From contig JBOGEN010000174.1 of assembly GCA_050743265.1 (NCBI GenBank), forward strand, positions 1 to 34,870: a DNA stretch of 34,870 nucleotides, in the 5' to 3' direction. The notes under the pieces were generated by a model, which was given only the letters and a program-made list of their open reading frames with translations, was not told the DNA's origin and ran no database searches. Origin of the DNA: JBOGEN01 sp050743265 (GTDB taxonomy: Bacteria > Actinomycetota > Actinomycetes > JBOGEN01). A program made the translations under genes and the position numbers. This document shows, piece after piece, positions 22,849 through 30,873 of the stretch (within the stretch, counting starts at the first letter, position 1; each line of letters opens with the position of its first letter).

Positions 22849-22934
22849 CGTCGCCTCCTGAGCCCCGTCCGGCGCTCACCGGACAGCTCTGGGACGCGGC
22901 CGTATGGGCTCCGGTTCCCTCGCCCGCCCCGGGG

Positions 22935-23141
22935 CTACCCGTCGCGGACGGGTGCGCGCCCCGAGACGGGCTCGATGCGGTCGGCGAGCCGCCGAAGGGC
23001 CCGGGCTGCGGCCAGGCGCGGGCGGCCGTGGACCCGCGGCTCGACAGCCCGGGCCTCGTCGACGACCGGAGCCCCGGGAAGGGCGGTCTGGCTCTGCTCG
23101 CGGACGAGCCGCGTGGCGATCTCACTGGCGATGGGGAGCAC
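22935..23141 (-). CDS. Small hypothetical protein downstream of LacI
   Basis: 68 residues from GTG 23141, with AAGGAG seven bases upstream, which is strong support for such a short frame. The sequence begins MLPIASEIATRLVREQSQ, a predicted helix, and continues basic and Ala/Arg-rich (RPRLAAARALRRLADRI). There are no Cys, membrane or known motifs. It starts 42 bases after the LacI stop on the same strand, so it is probably co-transcribed. Confidence 0.6.
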   Translation of the reverse strand: MLPIASEIATRLVREQSQTALPGAPVVDEARAVEPRVHGRPRLAAARALRRLADRIEPVSGRAPVRDG

Positions 23142-23182
23142 GGCGTTCTCCTTCAGAGGTGTCGGGTGGCTCAGCGTCGGGG

Positions 23183-24229
23183 TCAGGACCGGGCAGGCCC
23201 GCTGCTCGCCCGGACGACCAGCTCGGTGGGCAGGACGACCTGCCGGGAGCTGACGCTCTCCGGCTCGAGCAGCATCTGCCCGGCGATGCGCCCCTTGTCG
23301 TGGACGGGCTGCCGGACCGTGGTGAGCCCGGCGTCGGCCGCGGCGGCGATGTCGTCGAAGCCGACGACGGACACGTCCCTGCCGGGAACGAGCCCGCGCT
23401 GCCGCAGCGCGTCGAGCACGCCGAGCGCGAGCACGTCGCTGACGGTGACGATCGCCGTGGGGCGGTCACGCCGGTCGAGCACGTGGGCGGCGGCCTCGCG
23501 CCCGTCCGTCCGCGAGTTGCGGGGCGCGGCTACGACGTCGAGGACGGCGTCGGGCAGGCCGTCCTGGAAGCCGAGGATGCGCAGTGCAGCGTTCCTGTCG
23601 ACGGCCTCGTTGACCGCGTGGTCGAGCGCGACCGGCCCGCTCTGTCGAAGCGGCGGCCGGCCGTCGACCACGGCTGTCACGCGCGTGTGGCCGAGCAGGG
23701 CGAGGTGGGCGGCGGCACTGGCCGCGGCGGCCCGCTCGTCGATGCCGACGAACGGCATGTCCCGTCCGACCGGCTTGGTGGTCGTGACGAGGGGCAACCC
23801 GCGGCTGTGGATGACGTCGACCACCGGGTTCGACTCGTCGACACACTCGAGGCAGAACCCGTCCACGACGGCCTGCCGGGTCGCGGCGCAGGCCGCCTCG
23901 CTGTCCTGCTCGTCCAGCGGGACGAGCAGCAGCCCGGTGCCGTGCGCCTCGGCCACCCCGGCGACGCCGCGGAGGAACTCCACGCCGTACGGGTCCGACA
24001 GGGCGTACGACAGCGTCTCGGTGAACAGCACACCGACCGCGGCGGCCCGGCCGCTGCGCAGCGAGCGGGCGGCGGCGTCCGGCCCGGCGTAGCCCAGGCG
24101 GCGGGCCGTCTCGAGGACGTGCGCCCGGACCCGCGGGGAGAGCTGGTCGGGCCTGTTGTACGCGTTGGAGACCGTGCTGCGGGACACCCCCGCGGCCTCC
24201 GCCACGATCTTCAGCGTCGCCCGTGCCAC
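23183..24229 (-). CDS. LacI-family transcriptional regulator
   Basis: 348 residues from GTG 24229; AGGAGG lies 12 bases upstream. The N-terminal HTH is ATLKIVAEAAGVSRSTVSNA with YNRPDQLSP after it, and the hinge helix is AARSLRSGRA. The periplasmic-binding-protein core (about 60-340) includes VGVLFTETLSYALSDPYG, FVGIDERAAA and VSVVGFDDIAAAADAGLTTV. This subtype controls sugar use in actinobacteria; the ligand cannot be told from the sequence. Two matching operators precede it, indicating autoregulation. No sugar transporter or enzyme adjoins it; its other targets must lie elsewhere, with the fucose-type genes in this window as candidates (inference). Confidence 0.92.
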   Translation of the reverse strand: MARATLKIVAEAAGVSRSTVSNAYNRPDQLSPRVRAHVLETARRLGYAGPDAAARSLRSGRAAAVGVLFTETLSYALSDPYGVEFLRGVAGVAEAHGTGLLLVPLDEQDSEAACAATRQAVVDGFCLECVDESNPVVDVIHSRGLPLVTTTKPVGRDMPFVGIDERAAAASAAAHLALLGHTRVTAVVDGRPPLRQSGPVALDHAVNEAVDRNAALRILGFQDGLPDAVLDVVAAPRNSRTDGREAAAHVLDRRDRPTAIVTVSDVLALGVLDALRQRGLVPGRDVSVVGFDDIAAAADAGLTTVRQPVHDKGRIAGQMLLEPESVSSRQVVLPTELVVRASSGPARS

Positions 24230-24261
24230 TGTGCGTCGCTCCTCCTGGTTCTTCGCGCTGC

Positions 24262-24294
24262 TGTATCGATCCAGCGTGGCTGAATCGATACAGT
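24262..24294. promoter_or_regulatory. Two tandem LacI-type operators
   Basis: CTGtATCGATcCAG (24262-24275) and CTGaATCGATaCAG (24281-24294) share the palindromic form CTGnATCGATnCAG, with centres 19 bases apart. They lie 33 bases upstream of the LacI start. The central CG and flanking palindrome are typical of LacI-family sites. Confidence 0.7.
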
Positions 24295-24411
24295 AACTCG
24301 GGATGTCCCGGGGCGCAACGGTGGGTCTGGGGGCGCGGGAGGGCACCGTTCCCGCGCCTGCCCCATCACCGGTGCGAACCGCTCCGCAGAAGCGTGGTTA
24401 ACATCGCGGCT

Positions 24412-24813
24412 GTGCCGCAGTTCCGAATCAGTGAGGCCGCCGAGCTCCTCGGCGTCAGCGACGACACCGTGCGCCGCTGGGCGGACGCCGGCCGGTTGCC
24501 GACCGTCCGCGGGCCGTCCGGGCGCCTCGTGGTCGAGGGGGCCGCGCTGGCCGCGTTCGCCAAGGAGATGGCGGACGCCCCGCTGCCGGGGCGGATCGTG
24601 GGCGCGTCCGCCCGCAACCGGGTTCGGGGCATCGTGACCCGGGTCGTTCGGGACCAGGTGATGGCCCAGGTCGAGATGCAGGCCGGTCCCTACCGGCTGG
24701 TCTCGTTGATGAGCCGCGAGGCGGCCGACGAGCTGGGGCTGGAGCCCGGCGTCGCGGCCGTCGCGTCCGTCAAGGCCACGAACGTGGTCGTCGAGGTCCC
24801 GCAGGTCCGCTGA
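24412..24813 (+). CDS. HTH plus Mop (TOBE) molybdate-binding protein
   Basis: 133 residues from GTG 24412. Residues 1-55 are a MerR/excisionase-like helix-turn-helix (FRISEAAELLGVSDDTVRRW, then ADAGRLPTVRGPSGRLV). Residues about 62-130 are a Mop/TOBE domain: GASARNRVRGIVTRVV, then VEMQAGPYRLVSLMSREAAD and VKATNVVVEV. Mop domains bind molybdate or tungstate, so this is probably a molybdate-sensing regulator or storage protein. No Shine-Dalgarno is seen; a -10-like TAACAT (24399-24404) sits 7 bases before the GTG, fitting a leaderless message. modA starts 2 bases after its stop. Confidence 0.85.
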   Translation: MPQFRISEAAELLGVSDDTVRRWADAGRLPTVRGPSGRLVVEGAALAAFAKEMADAPLPGRIVGASARNRVRGIVTRVVRDQVMAQVEMQAGPYRLVSLMSREAADELGLEPGVAAVASVKATNVVVEVPQVR

Positions 24814-24815
24814 CC

Positions 24816-25601
24816 GTGCGCCCGCCTCGTCTGCTGCTCGCTCTCGTCGCCTGCCTGCTCGCCGCCACGCCCGCCGCGTGCACGGGCGACGACTCCTCGG
24901 CACCGCCACCCCGGGGCGAGGGGGAGGTGGAGGGCGTGATCACGGTGTTCGCCGCGTCCTCGCTCACCGAGGCCTTCACCCGGATGGGCCGCGACTTCGA
25001 GCGCGAGAACCCCGGCACGACCGTGCGGTTCAGCTTCGGAGGCAGCTCGACGCTCGCCCAGCAGATCATCGAAGGCGCTCCGGTGGACGTGTTCGCCGCC
25101 GCGGACCCCGCGACGATGAACGACGTGCAGGAGGCCGAGCAGGCGGGTGAGCCCACGGTGTTCGCGCGCAACCGCCTCCAGATCGCCGTCCCCGCGGGCA
25201 ACCCGGGCGACGTCCGCGGGCTGCGCGACCTGGCCGACCCGTCACTGGCCGTCGCCCTCTGCGCGCCCGAGGTCCCGTGCGGCAGCGCGGCGCAGCGGGC
25301 CTTCGACAGTGCCGGGGTCGAACCGGCAGCGGACACGCTCGAGCAGGACGTCAAGGCCGTCCTGTCCAAGGTCGAGATGGACGAGGTGGACGCCGGGCTC
25401 GTCTACCACACGGACGTGCTCGCGTCCGGCAAGGGCGTCCAGGGCATCGTGTTTCCCGAGGCGGCGGACGCGATCAACGACTACCCGGTGGTGACGCTGA
25501 CCAACGCCCCGAACGTGGTGGCGGGCCGGGCGTTCGTCGACTACGTGCGCTCGCCCGAGGGGCAGTCCACGCTCGTGCGCGCCGGCTTCGAACGACCGTG
25601 A
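24816..25601 (+). CDS. modA: Molybdate ABC transporter substrate-binding lipoprotein
   Basis: 261 residues from GTG 24816. It has a lipoprotein signal with lipobox ATPAAC (Cys at about 22) and a charged linker, then the ModA fold. Molybdate-binding serines are present in VFAASSLTEAF and SFGGSSTLAQQI; the later ligand region is GLVYHTDV with its Tyr. It captures molybdate or tungstate outside the membrane. It is tightly coupled to the HTH-Mop gene. The expected permease and ATPase genes (modB, modC) do not follow: the next gene is a cold-shock protein after 380 bases, so its transporter must be encoded elsewhere or be lost. Confidence 0.93.
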   Translation: MRPPRLLLALVACLLAATPAACTGDDSSAPPPRGEGEVEGVITVFAASSLTEAFTRMGRDFERENPGTTVRFSFGGSSTLAQQIIEGAPVDVFAAADPATMNDVQEAEQAGEPTVFARNRLQIAVPAGNPGDVRGLRDLADPSLAVALCAPEVPCGSAAQRAFDSAGVEPAADTLEQDVKAVLSKVEMDEVDAGLVYHTDVLASGKGVQGIVFPEAADAINDYPVVTLTNAPNVVAGRAFVDYVRSPEGQSTLVRAGFERP

Positions 25602-25979
25602 CCACGCGCCGGCCAGGGGTGCCCGCGGTGACCTGACCAGTCAGAGACGGATCGCGGCCCGCAGGGGCACGACCGGGGTGGCCCACATGATCATCCAGCA
25701 CCGTGAACACGAGGGGCTGCAGCACCTCGTCTGCCCGACTCCCAGCAGACCCGAGAGGTCGTGGGAGGCCCACGGACTGAGACGGATGAGGTGCTGTCCG
25801 TGCCGGGGCAGCGCGAACGGGGATCGCTCGCTATCCTCCTCCGAAGGTCGTCGTAACTTGCTCGTGGTTCACGCCTGCGGGAAGGATGCCGCGGGTGTTC
25901 TGCTTGACCGGGTCACCCGGGAGCGGTTCACGGCCGGCGCGTGCAAGGTGTGCGCGCCGTAGCCTCCCAGGGAGAGTCC
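25602..25979. other. Spacer and probable long leader of the cold-shock gene
   Basis: 378 bases with no convincing gene; a 94-codon plus frame here has poor codon character. Cold-shock genes commonly have long structured 5' leaders, so much of this may be untranslated RNA. Confidence 0.45.
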
Positions 25980-26183
25980 ATGGCTCAGGGCACTGTCAAG
26001 TGGTTCAACGAGACGAAGGGCTTCGGCTTCATCAGCCCGGACGACGGCGGCGCTGACGTCTTCGTCCACTTCTCGGCGATCAACGCGTCCGGTTTCCGGA
26101 CGCTGGTCGAGAACCAGCGGGTCGAGTTCGACACGCAGCAGGGGCAGAAGGGTCTCCAGGCCGCGAACGTGCGCACCCTCTGA
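25980..26183 (+). CDS. Cold-shock protein (CspA family)
   Basis: 67 residues from ATG 25980, after GGGAGAGTCC. It is a complete single cold-shock domain: GTVKWFNETKGFGFISPDDG (RNP1 KGFGFI), DVFVHFSAI (RNP2 VFVHF) and FDTQQGQKGLQAANV. It binds single-stranded RNA and DNA as an RNA chaperone. Upstream in-frame extension is rejected on the ribosome site and length. A very strong hairpin follows. Confidence 0.96.
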   Translation: MAQGTVKWFNETKGFGFISPDDGGADVFVHFSAINASGFRTLVENQRVEFDTQQGQKGLQAANVRTL

Positions 26184-26214
26184 CACAGCGCTGAGGGCGC
26201 CTTCGCGCCGGCAC

Positions 26215-26253
26215 ACGACGGGCACCCCGGGTCGATCCCGGGGTGCCCGTCGT
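26215..26253 (+). terminator. Terminator after the cold-shock gene
   Basis: A 17-bp perfect stem (26215-26231 with 26237-26253) around loop TCGAT, rich in G/C (core GGGCACCCCGGG), lies 31 bases after the csp stop. No T-run follows, typical of actinobacterial terminators. Confidence 0.8.
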
Positions 26254-26360
26254 CGTCTGCGGAAGATCGCTCAAGGAATCCGGATGGTCGGACGATGGGG
26301 CGGAGCGTCAACACCGCGGAGTCCGGGTAGGGCCCAGGGACGAACACCGGAGACCATGCG

Positions 26361-26744
26361 ATGCCTGAGCAGCCGCCAGTGACGCCCACCGAGGCCTCCT
26401 TCGCGACGTCCACGCGTGCCGGCATGCCCGTCCCCGAGGACGTGGCCGCGGTGCTGTTCACCGAGCCCGGGCCGGTCCACGCCCGGCCGGTGGGCCTCGT
26501 CCAGCGCGCGGTGGACCGTCACCTCGGCGGCCGCATGCGCCCAGCCGTGTCGCGGCTGTGGTTCCGCCTCTCGCCCTCCTTCCGGGAGGCCATGGCCCTC
26601 TGGGCCGAGGTCGTGGACGTGGAGATGCGACTGCTCTCGCGCCGGGTGGCCCGGCTCGAGGCCGAGACCGCGGTGCTGGGCCTGGTTCGTGCCGACCGTG
26701 CCGAGGCCGCACGCTTCTGGGAGCTCGTCCGCACGGCCTGGTGA
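26361..26744 (+). CDS. Hypothetical protein
   Basis: 127 residues from ATG 26361, with GGAGA about 8 bases upstream and strong GC-ending codon use. The first 35 residues are Pro/Thr-rich. The rest looks helical: VGLVQRAVDRHLGGRMRPAV, FRLSPSFREAMALWAEVVDV, and EMRLLSRRVARLEAETAVLG with heptad-like leucines suggesting a coiled coil. No known motif is recognised. It sits between the csp terminator and a VOC gene 36 bases downstream, possibly co-transcribed. Confidence 0.65.
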   Translation: MPEQPPVTPTEASFATSTRAGMPVPEDVAAVLFTEPGPVHARPVGLVQRAVDRHLGGRMRPAVSRLWFRLSPSFREAMALWAEVVDVEMRLLSRRVARLEAETAVLGLVRADRAEAARFWELVRTAW

Positions 26745-26780
26745 CTCCCGCGGGGGCGGCCCACTGGCTAGCCTCGTCCT

Positions 26781-27176
26781 GTGCTCGACCACGTCTCCCT
26801 GCAGGCCGCGAACGTCGACGCGTCCGCCGCGTTCTACCTCACCGTGTTCGCGCCGCTGGGGTTCCGTGAGGCGATGCGCTTCCCCAGCCCGTACGGCGAC
26901 GGCCCGGTCGTGGGCCTCTCCGGACCGGGCGGGTTCCCGCACTTCTGGCTCGGCCCGTTGACCGACGACGGCCACCGGGAGACGCACGTCGCCTTCACCG
27001 CACCCGACCGTGCCGCCGTCGACCGCGTGCACGAGGCAGCCGTCCAGCTCGGCGCCGAGGTGTTGCACGCGCCCCGGCTCTGGCCCGAGTACCACCCCCA
27101 CTACTACGGCGTGTTCGTGCGCGACCCGGACGGCAACAACGTCGAGGCCGTCTGCCACCGGCCGGCGCCGGGCTGA
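26781..27176 (+). CDS. VOC (glyoxalase/dioxygenase superfamily) protein
   Basis: 131 residues from GTG 26781. Two beta-alpha-beta-beta-beta modules are evident: MLDHVSLQAANVDASAAFYL with TVFAPLGF, and THVAFTAPDRAAVDRVHEAA with GVFVRDPDGNNVEAVCH. Putative metal ligands are His4 and a late Glu (NNVEAV), with HVAF in between. Substrate unknown; members detoxify methylglyoxal or antibiotics or act as dioxygenases. Convergent with the next gene. Confidence 0.85.
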   Translation: MLDHVSLQAANVDASAAFYLTVFAPLGFREAMRFPSPYGDGPVVGLSGPGGFPHFWLGPLTDDGHRETHVAFTAPDRAAVDRVHEAAVQLGAEVLHAPRLWPEYHPHYYGVFVRDPDGNNVEAVCHRPAPG

Positions 27177-27238
27177 GACGGCTGGCACTCACCGACCCTG
27201 TTCTCACCGAGCCCGCCGGCCGGGAAAGTCGACACGGC

Positions 27239-28360
27239 TCACGGTGGTGCGTGGACCCGGATGTCGTGGTCGGCATCGGACGCGAGGAACGCCAGCAGCC
27301 GCGCCCCCTCCTCGGACACGGCGGCGCGCTCCCGGGCCCCCAGCGCGCGGGACGGCCTCACCTCCAGGACGGCTCGGCTCCCGGTACGCCGCAAGGCCCA
27401 CGTCGCGCTGAGGAAGCCGTCGACGAGCACGGTGCCCACGTGCCCGCCGCTGCCGCCACGGAGGAGGACGTGGTCACCCGGTCTCACGACCCGGGTGCGG
27501 TCGGCGTAGGAGAGCAGCGCGTTGTCGTACTCGGGGAGGAATCGCGGCGGCGCCGGCGTGTCCGGGTCGGGTAGCGGACCGTCCGGGACGTCGAGGAGGT
27601 CCGCGCCCTCCTCGGTACGGAAGCGGCGGAGCCTCTCGCCCAGCCCGTCGGCCACCTCACGCAGGCGGGTCAGCCCGCACCACATCTGCGCGTCCTTGAC
27701 CGTGGCCGGGCCGAACGCGGCGAGGTAGCGGAGCAGCACGTCCTCCCGAGAGGCGGCCCCGGAGGCGTACCCGGGCTCTGAGCCCGGCTCGCCGCCGAGC
27801 CACGCCGTCACCGTCGTCCAGGTCGCCTGACCCCGCTCGCTCCACACGCCGCGCGGCGTCACCTGCACCACAGCGACGAGGTACGTGAGCGCGAGGGCGA
27901 GCCCTGCCGGGTCGGCGTGCGGCCACCGCTCGCGCAGCAGGGCGCCGAGCGTCGCCCGCGTCCGTGGCCGCTCCTCCACCAGGGCCTGGCCGGCGGCGAG
28001 GATCGCGTCCATGTCCTCGCTCGCCAGCGCCTGACCCCACGTGGTGCCCGCGAACGTCCGCGCCAGGACGGGGTGCAGGACGGGACGCAGCGCGAGACCG
28101 TCCTGAGCGGTGACGAGGTGGATCGTCGCGCGCATGAGCGGCATGCGGACGGCCTGCCGCGTGCGCATGAGCTCGGCCAGCGGCTCCGGGTCGAAGTCGC
28201 GGAGCCGGCTCCAGAGCGCGAGATACGGGACGTCGGGCACCTGGGCCTGCAGCCCGACGAGGTGCTCGAGCACGTCCGGCACCGGCTCGTCACACCGCGC
28301 CAGCAGCCGCTGCCGGTGCAGCGTCGCGCGGTTGAGCCCACGCAGCGTGAGGACGTCCAT
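27239..28360 (-). CDS. AlkZ-like winged-helix DNA-binding protein (HTH_42)
   Basis: 373 residues from ATG 28360. It matches the HTH_42 family: N-terminal LRGLNRATLHRQRLL, GLQAQVPDVPYLALWSRL with the Q-x-Q motif, RMPLMRATIHLVTAQD, a central winged helix (LLRYLAAFGPATVKDAQMWC), and the C-terminal RFLPEYDNALLSYADRTRVV. Streptomyces AlkZ and E. coli YcaQ of this family are glycosylases that unhook interstrand crosslinks, and the QxQ motif is part of their active site. Whether this one is a repair or resistance enzyme is inference. It is 28 bases from fetB but not overlapping. Confidence 0.85.
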   Translation of the reverse strand: MDVLTLRGLNRATLHRQRLLARCDEPVPDVLEHLVGLQAQVPDVPYLALWSRLRDFDPEPLAELMRTRQAVRMPLMRATIHLVTAQDGLALRPVLHPVLARTFAGTTWGQALASEDMDAILAAGQALVEERPRTRATLGALLRERWPHADPAGLALALTYLVAVVQVTPRGVWSERGQATWTTVTAWLGGEPGSEPGYASGAASREDVLLRYLAAFGPATVKDAQMWCGLTRLREVADGLGERLRRFRTEEGADLLDVPDGPLPDPDTPAPPRFLPEYDNALLSYADRTRVVRPGDHVLLRGGSGGHVGTVLVDGFLSATWALRRTGSRAVLEVRPSRALGARERAAVSEEGARLLAFLASDADHDIRVHAPP

Positions 28361-28388
28361 GGCTCAGGCTAGGGCCGTCGCCGGCCCG

Positions 28389-29171
28389 TCAGCCCTCCAC
28401 CGGGCGCAGCAGCGTCACGAGCCGGTGGTCGTCGGTGAACAGCCGCCGGCTCAGGCCGAGACCGACCACGCTCGTCGTGGTCGCCGCCGCACCGAGGATG
28501 AGGAACATCACCGCTGCCTGGACGAGGACCGCGTCCACCGGGTCGATGCCGGCCAGGATGAGCCCCGTCATCGCGCCGGGGAGGAACACCAGTCCGACCG
28601 CCTTCGTGGTCTCGATCTGCGGTGTCAGGGCGGTGCGCAGGGCGGCGGCGACGTACGGCCGGGACGCCTGGCTGGACGGCTGGCCCAGCGCCAGCCGCGC
28701 CTCCACCTCGTCCGCCTGGTCGCGCAGCTGCTCGACCACCCGGCGCGCGGCCACGACGCACGCGGTCATCGAGTTGCCGATCATCATCCCGGCGATCGGG
28801 ACGAGCACGCGTGGCTCCAGCGGGAACACGCCCAGACCGAAGACCACGCCGAGGGTGACCACGCCGGACGCGGCGAACGCCGTCATCGCCAGCGGGAGCA
28901 GCCCCGGGATCTCCGGGGCGCGCTGGTGGACCACGAATCCGGCGTACGCCGTCATGCCGAGCACCCACAGCCACGACCAGACGAGCGGGCGCCCGGGTTC
29001 GATGACGAGACCGAGCGCGAAGCCGACGAGCAGCAGCTGCACGAGCGCGCGGACCGTGGCCCACACGATGCGCCGCTCCAGACCGAGGTGGAGCGCGAGG
29101 GAAAGCCCGGCCGCGACCGCCACGGCGGCCAGCGAGGCCGCCAGCCCCAGCGGGGTGACGTCACCCTCCAT
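28389..29171 (-). CDS. fetB: FetB-type ABC permease (UPF0014)
   Basis: 260 residues from ATG 29171. About seven membrane helices are seen, beginning GLAASLAAVAVAAGLSLALH, with the family motifs TVRALVQLLLVGFALG, GMMIGNSMTACVVAARR, and FLPGAMTGLILAGIDPVDAV. In E. coli, FetAB (YbbL/YbbM) exports iron and protects from peroxide. Its start codon lies inside the 3' end of fetA (11-base overlap), so the two are translated together. Confidence 0.9.
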   Translation of the reverse strand: MEGDVTPLGLAASLAAVAVAAGLSLALHLGLERRIVWATVRALVQLLLVGFALGLVIEPGRPLVWSWLWVLGMTAYAGFVVHQRAPEIPGLLPLAMTAFAASGVVTLGVVFGLGVFPLEPRVLVPIAGMMIGNSMTACVVAARRVVEQLRDQADEVEARLALGQPSSQASRPYVAAALRTALTPQIETTKAVGLVFLPGAMTGLILAGIDPVDAVLVQAAVMFLILGAAATTTSVVGLGLSRRLFTDDHRLVTLLRPVEG

Positions 29172-29916
29172 CGGTGCCTCCTGGGGAGCCGTCGTTGCCG
29201 TCGTTGGTCGTGTCGCCCGCGAGCAGCGCCGCGACCTCACGGTCGTCGTCGAGCATGCGGGCGCCGCCGGCGCGGCACAGGCGCCCCGCGGACAGGACCA
29301 GGACGTGGTCGGCGATACGGCGCAGCTGGTCGACGTCGTGCGTGACCCAGAGGATCGACATGCCCTCCTCGGCCAGGCCACGGGTGAGGCGTTCGAACGC
29401 CTGACGCGGTCCGGCGTCCAGGGCCGACGTGGGCTCGTCGAGCAGCAGCACCTCGGGCTCGGTGACGAGCGTGCGTGCGAGGCAGGCACGCTGCGCCTCC
29501 CCGCCGGAGAGCTGGCTCCCGGGCCGGTCCAGGAACGACGCGTCGAGTGACGCGCGCGCGAGCGCGTCCGTGAGCTCGGCGTCGCCCGCGTCCGGCAGGG
29601 CCACGCGCAGGTTGTCGCGGATGGTCCCGCCGAACAGGACGGGGCGCTGGCTCACGAGACCGATCCGGCGACGGAGCCGCAGCGGGTCAAGGGTGGCCAC
29701 GTCCTCGCCGCGGAAGAGCACCCGCCCCTCGTCCGGCACGTCGAGGCGGTTGCACAGCCGCAGCAGGCTCGACTTGCCCGACCCGGACGGCCCGGCGAGG
29801 GCGGTGATGCCGGTCGCGGGCACGTCCGCGCAGACGCCGCGCAGCGCCCAGCGCTCCCCGCGGCGCACCCCGGCATCCTCGAAGGCGAACACGGGCGGGC
29901 GTGCGTCCGTGGGCAT
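29161..29916 (-). CDS. fetA: FetA-type ABC ATPase
   Basis: 251 residues from ATG 29916. A single nucleotide-binding domain: Walker A AGPSGSGKSSLLRL, Q-loop LVSQRPVLFGG, signature LSGGEAQRACLART, Walker B VLLLDEPTSALD, and switch His in WVTHD. It is short, without membrane helices, and ends in an Asp/Gly-rich tail (DTTNDGNDGSPGGTDGG). It powers the FetB permease encoded directly downstream. The longer upstream frame is rejected since codons before 29916 lose protein character. A short GGGGGAC-ag-GTCCCCC hairpin (29945-29960) lies upstream. Confidence 0.92.
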   Translation of the reverse strand: MPTDARPPVFAFEDAGVRRGERWALRGVCADVPATGITALAGPSGSGKSSLLRLCNRLDVPDEGRVLFRGEDVATLDPLRLRRRIGLVSQRPVLFGGTIRDNLRVALPDAGDAELTDALARASLDASFLDRPGSQLSGGEAQRACLARTLVTEPEVLLLDEPTSALDAGPRQAFERLTRGLAEEGMSILWVTHDVDQLRRIADHVLVLSAGRLCRAGGARMLDDDREVAALLAGDTTNDGNDGSPGGTDGG

Positions 29917-29985
29917 GCGGCCCACCGTACGAGCCCGGCCAGAGGGGGGACAGGTCCCCCGGCGGCGCGTCCCGAGGACGCGTCC

Positions 29986-30020
29986 CGCGTCAGCCCAGGA
30001 CGGTCGCGTCAGCCCAGGAC
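29986..30020 (+). repeat. 16-bp direct repeat, 19-base period
   Basis: CGCGTCAGCCCAGGAC occurs at 29986-30001 and 30005-30020. The right copy covers the stop codon of the membrane protein ending at 30009, so the last codons (Val-Leu-Gly-stop) are duplicated in non-coding DNA. Confidence 0.85.
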
Positions 30021-30731
30021 ACCCGAGGCACCGGGCAGCAGCGCGTCCGCTCCCCGGATGCACAGCAGCCCCAGCGGGGCGAGGGCGACCGTGAGCAGCA
30101 CCGCGCGGAGCCGCCCCTCGACCCGGTCGCCGAGCAGGACGGGGACGAGCAGCCCCACCACGAGCATCGCCACGCCGGTGCCGGCCTGCCACGGGAGGTC
30201 GAGGCGCCGGTGCAGCCCCTCGCCCACCAGCAGGGCTCCGAGCAGGGCGAGCCCGCCCGCGCCCCGCCACGACCCGCCGGTACGCCAGAGCAGCCCGGCA
30301 GCGCCGAACGCCAACCCGCCCGGGACGGCCGCGAGCAGCCACAGGGACACGCTGGAGACGGCCACCGCCACACCGTCACCCGCCTGCGCGAGGTGGTACC
30401 CGGCGACGAGCCCGGCGAGCACGCTCACCCCGCCGGCGACCGCACCAGGACGGGTGCGGCAGGTGGCCCCGGCGACGAACGCGAGCGCGGCCCAGGTCGC
30501 CACGGAGCCCGACCACGTCTCGACGGCGTCCACGCGCGACCCCTGGGCCATCTCGGTGAGGACACCAGCGAAGAGTCCGGCTGCCAGCAGGACGGCGCCG
30601 TGCAGAACCCGCCTGCGCGGCCGTGGGTCACGGCTGGGCGGCAAAGCCGACACGGCACGCAGCGCGGCGACGTCGAGCCCGCCGCTGCGCGGCTCGCGCG
30701 CGGCACCTGGCGAGTTGTCCCCCGTGACCAC
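30009..30731 (-). CDS. DUF6518-like integral membrane protein
   Basis: About 240 residues taking GTG 30731; an alternative GTG at 30776 adds 15 residues, and neither has a good ribosome site. A polar, Arg-rich N-terminus precedes about seven hydrophobic helices, including LHGAVLLAAGLFAGVLTEMA, WAALAFVAGATCR, GGVSVLAGLVAGYHLAQAG, VAMLVVGLLVPVLLGDRVEG and LLTVALAPLGLLCIRGADAL. Repeated Gly-rich helices and E/R at helix ends resemble DUF6518 proteins. Function unknown. It is upstream of fetA on the same strand with a 92-base gap. Confidence 0.68.
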   Translation of the reverse strand: MVTGDNSPGAAREPRSGGLDVAALRAVSALPPSRDPRPRRRVLHGAVLLAAGLFAGVLTEMAQGSRVDAVETWSGSVATWAALAFVAGATCRTRPGAVAGGVSVLAGLVAGYHLAQAGDGVAVAVSSVSLWLLAAVPGGLAFGAAGLLWRTGGSWRGAGGLALLGALLVGEGLHRRLDLPWQAGTGVAMLVVGLLVPVLLGDRVEGRLRAVLLTVALAPLGLLCIRGADALLPGASGVLG

Positions 30732-30873
30732 GGGACCACTCTGCCACTGCGCCGCCACCGCGCCGCAAGGCTGCACGGAGGTGGCCCGCGCAGATCCGCC
30801 TCGAGACCGAACGCGTCGTCGTGCATCGGTTCACCCGACCGTCTTGACGCAACGTCAGGCAAGGCTCAGCCGG

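Noticed and set aside
20887..23253. 788-codon plus frame
   Set aside because: Antisense shadow of the beta-propeller gene; composition is Arg/Gly/His/Val-rich with no domain motifs.
22904..24283. Plus-strand frames opposite the LacI gene
   Set aside because: The LacI gene on the minus strand has full HTH and core motifs; these frames have none.
26271..27188. 305-codon minus frame opposite the VOC gene
   Set aside because: No motifs, His/Val/Gly-rich; VOC and hypothetical genes on the plus strand have better codon use and ribosome sites.
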